A DNA stretch of 64,000 bases, taken from the NCBI GenBank assembly GCA_020809705.1, contig CP085829.1, positions 1,178,001 through 1,242,000 of the forward strand, written 5' to 3'. The DNA comes from Calonectria ilicicola. Lineage: Eukaryota; Ascomycota; Sordariomycetes; Hypocreales; Nectriaceae. Of the stretch, positions 56,691 to 64,000 are shown one piece after another (position 1 is the stretch's first letter; each line of letters starts with the position of its first letter). Below the pieces are notes generated by a model. It was not told the DNA's origin. It did no database searches and saw nothing but the letters and a program-made list of their open reading frames with translations. A program made the position numbers and the translations under genes.

Positions 56691-59600
56691 GGAGAATGAA
56701 TCTCATCACCTCATCCCCACAACTATTTCTTCTTGAAATTCTTTTGGGCGAACACCGAATGCACCGCCCCTCCCACAGCCATTTCTTCTCGAAATACTTT
56801 TGGGAACCTTGTCTCTGGATTGCCATCTCGGAATACTTTTATCCTTCATTCCAGAGTCACTAGGCTAGCAGCTCACAAAGCGAAGCGCAAGGAACTGCAT
56901 GGAGAACCGCCACGCTTGACCCGATAAACTATTCTACACATCCTACATTCTACATTTTCAATCGCACCTTCACCAAGGTTGGAAAAGATGGTGAAGAGTT
57001 TGCAAAATACTGCCCAAACATCTTTCGCAAACTACATGGATTTAAAATGCTTCCTGAGCAGCGTCCCGTATGCTTTCCCCTTAGGGAATAACATATGGAT
57101 GCTTTTCCTCGAGTCGAAGAGACCGAAACAATCTTCGACTTACTCATTCTCCGAGCTGTTTACCCTCCCATGACAACAAGACCCCCTCGACCTGTTCTGT
57201 AAACATGACAACGGCGACGATGGCAACGATTGCAACGATTGCAACGATGGTGATGATGGCGATGAAGCCCTGAAATCTGCATCTAGCCCCATCGCACCAG
57301 CGTCTGTGCCCAATCCACAAAGCACTCCGACAACAAGACAGCCTCACTTTGGATCGCCCCATCTTAATTCAGCACCTCTTCTGATTCATCTTTTTGCGAC
57401 TCTTCCGATGCTTTCCGACTCAGCTGATGGTACAAGCAGACCATTGATGATGCTTCTCACGTATTCAACCTTTTGAGAGCGTCTAGAAAGCGACAAGGGC
57501 CGAAAAAAGAGGTTTGGAGACACAATGGGACGGGAGAAAGCGAGACAATACCCGTCTGTCAAACGTGTGGCGGTTGGAACTGGAACTTGCATCAACCTTG
57601 ACCCAGTGGCGGGTACTTTGTGGGTCAAAATCCATTCCCACCAGTCGACTCCCATCCCCAATGTTCTCTGACAAGGTTATGAGATATTCTCACAATCACC
57701 ATTCAGCTACCTTTTCATGGTCCGGTACAATGTTTCCACCCCATGGTCAGCGGGCTCATAAGTCCAACGGATACACGTTCATGGCGACCCATATATCGAT
57801 CAAGGCACCAAAATGAGTTTTGATGCCGGAATTCTCATCGATCCCTTTGAGAGCGAGGATCAATGAGCAGGGAATTTCTTTCATCCTTAATACGGCTTGA
57901 GGGAGGTGACCTGGCAACCTTGCATCGCCAGTATTCCCCGCACAGGGATATTCGGACTGTTATTTTGCACCCACGTGCATCTCCACCGACCTTTCTTAAT
58001 TCCAGACATTGTTGGAGGAGCGCGCTGTGCATATTGGATGTTCTTCATCATTCACGGAGCATACGAAGAAGTTCCATGCGCATGTATCTATCTCTGGGAC
58101 TACTCCTACAGCCAACGCCATTTCATTTGCTTGTGGAACCGAGTCGGACTCTTATGCTTCTTCACCAACCTGGATTGTAACCTTCGAAGCATCCCAAACA
58201 AATGCCGTTCACGTTTCGAGTTTAGCCGTCGATGAGGATTGCCGAACCGCAGATCGGCATTTACGTCATTACCTTCATTAGTCCTGGACCTCGACTTTCA
58301 CGCGGCTCAGCCAAGGAGATATGTTCACTTCATTTCGGTTGTGGCTTTCGATGGGACATTTCTCCATACGGGCAATGATCAATTTTTGGACCGTCGGGAT
58401 ACACTACCGGAGAATTTTAAGGTTTGTCTTGATTTTTACCCTCTTCTTGAGAAAGGAGCCGCAAAACTGACGATGTTTGGTGGTGTTTACAGCCTTCATA
58501 GTGTAGCGGAAACATTGCCGGAGCGACAAAGATGGTATGTTGACTTATTCTACTTTGGCGTCTTCACTATATTCTGCTTGTCCGAAGTCCAGAACAACAA
58601 CCCAACCAGACTGAAGAGTATGATGGGTGGTGGTTCCTCGGAAGCGTTGTTCGAGCTACGCTCGAATGCCACCAGCATCCACCTTTTCGCGCACAAGAAT
58701 CCTTGGCGCTTTTCTCGTCATTTTTCCAACCAATCGACAAAGAAGAAACCAGCATCATGCCTTGAGCGGCTTTATTTGTGAGATTTGCTCAGCGCGCCGA
58801 AGCGCAAAACGCCGGATTGGTTCGGACGATGAAGAATGGAACAAATTGCGCCGTCCCAGGCAACGGGATGGCGGAATGCCCATCGCCTCGGTGCTTCTGC
58901 CCTACCTACAACAACAACAAGGAGGCAGCCTTCTTGGCGCTTCGGGAACTTCTGATCCACCACCAAAAACAACAATCGGAATCTGAGGTCTGTTGACGGG
59001 AATTTGCGTAAGGGAGCACTTTCGCTTACAATGTCTGACAGTCTTTTTCTCCAGCCGGTACCCCCGAACCCCTCTTCTCGAACCCGAACAGGTATAAACA
59101 TACTCGCAGGACTGACCGATCAAGTCGGGATCAGAAGAGCCTGAGTCATATCCGGACTCAAAGGTATTAAAGGATAAAGACATCAAGGCTGTGGCTCTAA
59201 GCGCCTGTCAGTCGTCGTACTCGCAAGGAAAGCTAATAAGCAACATATGTTGCATCTTTGCAAGTCATGGCGTCTGTGTGGTAACTGGCATGAGCTTCAC
59301 TATTCCAACAAACACTGCTCAAGCCTACTACGCCGGCTTCTATCCATTGCCAACTTCGGTTACGTCAGATGTCTAAACCAAGATCAAGGACTTACTCATG
59401 GTACGCCATTCCCGAGCAGAATTGGGTAATGCCGTGTGCAGTTTCCTCCAAGACCCCGATGGAGCGGTTTCAGCCAGTCAGCAGAGCATCGACCCGTCTC
59501 GTAGACTCTGGTATTTTCAGCTTCGGCTTCATCATCCAGGGCAAACACAAAGTACACGAGTTTCTTTTCATCAAATATGCTCCATTTGGCTATCAAAGGC

Positions 59601-59960
59601 CCATAGAAGCATACCATTTCGTGGTTTTGCCTCCGCTCATCTGGGAGTCATTGTGCTTGGCCGCGATGGAAGCTCGGTCTACTACACCAGTCGCCAGGCC
59701 AACTCGTCCACCAAGAAACCCACACCGATGACTACACCAATTTCAAAGATGATGCCTGATACTGTATTAAGTTTTATATTTCTTTGGCTTCCTTCGCACT
59801 TTGTCAAGAATCTTTGCAGTATCCATATATACCAGCAACTAAGTGTCGACATATGCCTGCCATGCAGGCTAGGCAAGAGTCACTTCAAATATAGAACGCG
59901 GAATCCCCCGACACTAAGATAGGGTTTTAGTACCTTACTATCCCGCATTTACTCACTGAA
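56691..59960 (+). other. Patchy coding-like sequence, probably a decayed long gene
   Basis: Plus-strand stretches with protein-like composition appear in changing frames, for example near 56960-57170, 57500-57670, 58270-58780 and 59180-59375, with stops between them. A GATGGCAACGATTGCAACGA-type repeat occurs at 57205-57265. I cannot assign a family. The orientation follows the longest coherent pieces. Confidence 0.3.
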
Positions 59961-60904
59961 GTCGGGTAGAATAAGAATGAGAAAATTTAGGGGGGCATTT
60001 TCGAACCAATATTTACTTCTCAAAGCTATGGTTTTTCCAACAGCCCACGGCGTTTCGGCTGCTCAGAGTCAATGACATATTCCCGAAGATTGGGCTTCTT
60101 CCTCTTATTCTTATCTGGCAGTTCTGAAACCCTCTCACACACAACCAACCTATTGTGTCGCAGTGGGACTGGTTGTGGAAAATTGCCTCCTGATTCCTCT
60201 TCGTGTTTATTATCAGCTCCAGCTTCCCCTGACGCCGCCAAACCCATCGCATCCCAAAGGACGAGGTGTTTTGTGTGGATGAGAAAACAACATCTTTTTT
60301 AAAATTCGGCTCGTTGCGGTACTCAACACAGGGATCCAGGTCTTTCATCCAGTGTGAGAAACACCCAAACTCGGCATTTCTCGGCTTGGGAGTCAGTTCA
60401 CTGTGCCCATCGACCCACGCCTGTCACTGCCTCTGATACTAAATGAAAATTACCCTCGTTTCGACGCTCGCCCTACAGCTAGCTACGCGATGAACCCATC
60501 TATGAGATCAAGACCCTCCTGTCTCCTGCTCCGATTGTACTTGTTGGGCCTTCATTTTCAGAAACCAAGATCATTCATGAGTCGGATAATTTTTTGTCTG
60601 GAACATCAGTGGACATCAGATTGTCATATGTCGTGACAACTATCGCCGATTCCGCTTTGGAACCAGGCATGCCTCAGAGACTTGAGATTAATGTTCTTGT
60701 GGCGACTTTAAAAATTGTCTGGGTACTCTGGGCCATCTGGAATATTTGTCATCATCGCAAGCTACGACATCATTTCCTTGCTAGGAATTGAGGTATATAA
60801 AGCTTGATTTCTATTGGCATCGCGCCACGTATATATCACTGAGCCGGACTTTACCAAGTATTCCATTGTGTCAGATACAATTCCAAGAATTGACTGATCA
60901 TTCA
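59961..60904. other. No supported gene
   Basis: Short frames on both strands. Sequence from about 60380 may include an upstream exon of the following possible gene. Confidence 0.35.
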
Positions 60905-61623
60905 GAGCGCCATATACTGAGGCAGAACAAGCGATGATCATATCGAATGCGCGGCTTGGGAAATCGGCCAGTGAGATTGCAGCCGAAGTGAACAAGGTAT
61001 TCCACAACGATCGGTCGACCAATGCGATAACGAGACAGAGAAAGACTCTGATGGGGCCCAGTTTCACGCCTGGGAGCCCGGAATGGAGTCCTTCAGAGGT
61101 CAGTGACCTCCAGGCTATTTTGAGCTCCGGGAAGCACATGCCAACCGCTGCCAAATCGTGGGCGGAGCAGACTGGTTCCAAAGAACTCTCCAAAGACCAA
61201 TTATGTTCTGGTAACATTTTCAAGAAACTTTCACGAAGACTACCCGTCCCAGCTCTCCATATGGAAGAAATACGGCTCCAACCGTGCACGGAGGTGCGCG
61301 CAAGCAAAATAATGTCTTTGCGGCTTTTCGACTGGAGTTTACACGTAAAGAAACGCCTGATGTCAACGTTGAGAGATTCATCGCAGTCGGCAGATCAAGC
61401 TTTCCGTATGTGGGTTGCTCTATCATCATCTTTATTTTTTGCCGTAATCACTCTGCTTGCGTGGGTGGTCGAGCTAGAGCTTCGAGGACCACATCCAGCA
61501 GCATTAGGAGATGTTGGATGGACACCACTTTCAAACTTTTCTTGCGACGCAATCAAGGGAGACAAGGAGAATACCAGCAGCGAAAGATCCTACATCAAAG
61601 TTGCGATAGTTGTTTCCTCCTGA
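60905..61623 (+). CDS. Possible Myb/SANT-like helix-turn-helix protein, incomplete model
   Basis: An acceptor (ATTGACTGATCATTCAG) at 60904 opens a frame reading APYTEAEQAMIISNARLGKS, then ASEIAAEVNKVF and NDRSTNAITRQRKTL. This spacing of three helices resembles fungal Myb/SANT-like DNA-binding domains (acidic first helix, xSxxEIA second helix, NxIxxRxxx recognition helix). A second Ser/Glu-rich block, SPSEVSDLQAILSSGKHMP, could be a further such repeat. The frame continues to 61623 with an optional 42-nt in-frame GT-AG stretch, and the last 80 codons include one hydrophobic segment. No first exon with a start codon is identified, so the gene may be broken. Function, if any, would be DNA or chromatin binding. 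Confidence 0.35.
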
Positions 61624-62392
61624 TATCCAGGGGATGGATCGCGCTTCTGGATGACGATGTCAACCCTCAAAATTGCCATTGCATTTCTCAGAAAGTCGCC
61701 TTGAAGGAGGACCCCTGCCCTGGATTGATAACAAATGCCGTAATATTTCCTACAACTCCTTGAGACTTTTTGTATCTGGGATGGGTATAAGGTATTCTAG
61801 AAAGAATGCACAGGTGCGACAAGATCTTGACAAGAACTTTCTCACTCCGAAAACCTATTTCACTCCACACAAAACGAGACATTACTTCAATATCATTATA
61901 TTAATAATATTTACTTTCCTTCTAACAGCAAGCGAATGACTTGAGCTGGGACGGAAACGCATTTTAACACTGGGCTCTGATAGACCTTCTTAAGTATTGG
62001 GAGCCTTATTGGTGTATTGATCTTGCTGGATAGCTAGAATTTTATAGACGCAAAATGAGAAAATGTACTTTGTTTGATACCGCTTTACTATCCATTCATC
62101 GTTTTAGTGAATGTATGAGGTTAGTTCTTGTTCTGGTGAGTCTTGGAATCCTAATTTAACAAACCGTATTTCTGAAACGACTGGCATTTGTAAACTTCGA
62201 CCTTTTCATCTGCGGAATAACCAGGAATTGATTTTCTCTATCAATAATTTGTAATTGTTGTTCAAAATTGTAGTTAAGATGCCTCTATAGTTTTAATCTA
62301 ACAGATATCCTCTCTACTAACCACAACCCAGATTAGGGATCCGATAAAGTCCAATCCCATTTGTTACGTGACTGCCTCGATAAAGAGCATTG
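61624..62392. other. Intergenic, AT-rich, no gene seen
   Basis: 3' flank of the HAD gene and of the preceding model. Only short frames without motifs. Confidence 0.4.
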
Positions 62393-63103
62393 CTAGGCCA
62401 AACCCAACAGCTCTTCAATGGCAACTAAAGAGTCGACAATAAAGTCAGGCTGAACGATTTCACACTTTTCCTTGTCTCCATAGCCGTAACGACACCATAC
62501 AGACCGAGCGTTGCCAATGTTCGATGCGAATCGCAAATCCGCTTCCGTGTCACCAACCACCAGAACGTCGCTCGAGTCCAAGTTTTGCAGGAGGCCCTGT
62601 TCTTTCAGAATGGGAATCAAGACATTGAAATAGCAGCTAGGGTCTGGCTTTTTGATGGCGCCTGGCGTTCCGTCGCCGATCATCAACTTTTCCGGTACAA
62701 TGTCGCCCATGCCGTGCCGATTCAATGTCGCTACAATTGCTGCTACACTTTTGTTACTAACAATCGCGATGGGTATATTGCGAGACTGCAAGAGGTTTAA
62801 GAGATGCTGCGCCCCATCGAATGGTGCAGCTAATTCTTGTCCCTCAATCGCGTAGAGCCGGCGGTAGGTAGACGTCCATTCTTCTTCCTGCAGGGTAGTC
62901 GGATCTGGATGCAAGGCATTGAGAACGTCCTTCAGCCCCATTCCGCTTCCAATCAGTCTCTGAACGTCTGACTCGAGCAGTTCATGCTCGGGAAGCATCA
63001 ATTTAAAAGTTTTTGTGATGCTGTGAGCTATGGCTCGGTGAGTGTCGAAGAGGGTTCCATCAAAGTCGAATATGACAAGTTTTGGCGGCGCTATCGCTGA
63101 CAT
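62393..63103 (-). CDS. HAD-superfamily phosphatase (phosphoglycolate phosphatase-like)
   Basis: Intact single-exon gene of 236 residues from ATG 63103 (MSAIAPPKLVIFDFDGTLFD). HAD motif I is DFDGTLFDT (nucleophile and acid/base Asp). Motif II is IPIAIVSNKS. Motif III is the Lys in AIKKPDPSCYF. Motif IV is VVGDTEADLRFA. A C1-type helical cap (residues about 18-90) places it with the Gph/PGP subfamily that dephosphorylates small phosphate esters such as 2-phosphoglycolate. The exact substrate is not determined. No targeting peptide, so cytosolic. A CT- and A-rich leader precedes the start. Confidence 0.93.
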   Translation of the reverse strand: MSAIAPPKLVIFDFDGTLFDTHRAIAHSITKTFKLMLPEHELLESDVQRLIGSGMGLKDVLNALHPDPTTLQEEEWTSTYRRLYAIEGQELAAPFDGAQHLLNLLQSRNIPIAIVSNKSVAAIVATLNRHGMGDIVPEKLMIGDGTPGAIKKPDPSCYFNVLIPILKEQGLLQNLDSSDVLVVGDTEADLRFASNIGNARSVWCRYGYGDKEKCEIVQPDFIVDSLVAIEELLGLA

Positions 63104-63774
63104 GACGACAATTTATGAACAAGAAGCACTGAAAATCCACTCTATGACTTGGATGCGTTGATGAGGGAGAAAGGCACGGTAATGTGGAGTAGATTGTTGA
63201 GGTGAGGTCTCAAGGTTGCCCAATGGCCGGATCGGATTAATAATCGTCCTTTGAAGGATCAAGATCAGGATGTACTTGATCGAATCAAAAGTATTGTGAA
63301 ATATTCTTCAATTTCATAATAACAGGTCTCTCGTACCTTACAAGGAGTCAGAAAAAAAAATGCACGGTAGAAATTGTATCCATATCTCGATCGAGAAGAT
63401 CGAAACCCAACTCTACCTCTAAAACCCAACGTTGACAAAGGCAACGGCGGCGACAAAAACATCGTCGAGCTTGCCTGAGTTGATGCATTTGTGCGACATG
63501 ATGGTGATGAGAATCGGAGTGTCGGTGCTCTGATGGATTAGCATCCACGCTACCTTACTGCAGCTGAGTTATTCATTCCAAATGCTCAGCCGCACTCAGC
63601 CACTATCCCATGCCAAGACAAGCGATGGCGCTGGTTACCTCCGCCACAAGTAATCCCCCGCACACTTGATTTTATTTAAACCATCAATGTGCCAGTCTTA
63701 AAGCTCAAACACATAATCATCATACGCAACCTTTCCATCTACCACCAACTTATCCAGTCCCATATTCAATCACA
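63104..63774. promoter_or_regulatory. Divergent intergenic region, HAD gene / right-edge gene
   Basis: About 670 nt between divergent starts, expected to hold both promoters. No coding frame is supported. Confidence 0.4.
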
Positions 63775-64000
63775 ATGCCCGCTGGTTCGAATGCCCCCCA
63801 AATCACAAAGTTCCCATTCAATAGAAGACGGATTAACATGCCACTGCAGAGAGTGTTGCCACACATCGCTCCCCGCCCAAGCATCCAGGTTATGCGCCAT
63901 GGGGTCTGCGACTCACGGATGCGGACGTGGCCAAGCTTCTCAAAGGTATTGTTGCAACGCAAATGGAGGAAAAGTGGAACATAACCTCTACTGGACCTGA
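63775..64000 (+). CDS. Start of an unrecognised gene, cut by the window edge
   Basis: ATG 63775 in the context CACAATGCC. A proposed first exon of only 10 nt (63775-63784) joins over a 65-nt intron (63785-63849, branch ATTAAC, acceptor CTGCAG) to an exon that is open to the window end. That exon reads ATHRSPPKHPGYAPWGLRLT, then DADVAKLLKGIVATQMEEKW, which is clearly protein-like. Without the splice the downstream frame has no start. The visible 50 residues do not identify a family. Confidence 0.5.

Noticed and set aside
1..64000. CRISPR arrays, operons, riboswitches and bacterial-type origins
   Set aside because: The window is fungal nuclear DNA; no regularly spaced direct repeats with spacers and no polycistronic layout were seen.

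Overview
This window is nuclear DNA of a filamentous ascomycete (Pezizomycotina). The evidence is dense short GT-AG introns (mostly 47-70 nt) with fungal branch sites, two tRNA genes with short introns after the anticodon, and families typical of these fungi: a HET-domain protein, a Zn(II)2Cys6 regulator, a fungal rhodopsin-type membrane protein, LtrA and an AMID-type oxidoreductase. A remnant related to the B subunit of insecticidal Tc toxins and the abundance of secreted proteins would fit an insect- or plant-associated lineage such as Hypocreales, but the sequence does not prove the order.

Layout. 0.3-10.9 kb is ordinary and gene-dense: a SAM methyltransferase with a natural N-terminal nine-histidine run, a seven-helix membrane protein, a SMI1/KNR4 (SUKH) protein, a HET protein and an LtrA membrane protein. 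11-31 kb is accessory-like and gene-poor. It holds AT-rich blocks, decayed repeats, a broken Tc-toxin-B-like gene, two unrecognised genes (one clearly dead), and a run of small secreted cysteine-rich genes. It ends with a chymotrypsin-fold protease whose nucleophile position is Cys instead of Ser. 31.8-36.3 kb encodes a secreted Ser/Thr-rich protein and a large subtilisin with a PA domain, broken by three in-frame stops. 36.4-38.5 kb is a piggyBac-type DNA transposon with perfect 30-bp terminal inverted repeats and a transposase broken by two stops.

39.9-45 kb returns to normal genes: tRNA-Lys, a six-exon Zn2Cys6 regulator and a seven-exon AMID/AIF2-like flavoprotein. 45.9-47 kb is a decayed tyrosine-recombinase (DUF3435-like) element between inverted repeat arms. 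49-53 kb has an 802-residue orphan with an acidic tract and coiled coil, and a four-exon 201-residue orphan. tRNA-Glu follows at 53.8 kb. 54-62 kb is mostly degenerate, with one possible Myb/SANT-like gene. The right end has an intact HAD phosphatase and the start of another gene that runs off the edge.

No operon-like joint function is visible. The recurring theme of the middle third is secreted proteins and dead or dying genes among repeats, the pattern of a fast-evolving fungal compartment. Mismatches between repeat copies are mostly transitions, as expected from RIP-like mutation, but this was judged by eye only. Exon boundaries were inferred from splice signals and reading-frame continuity, without transcripts.
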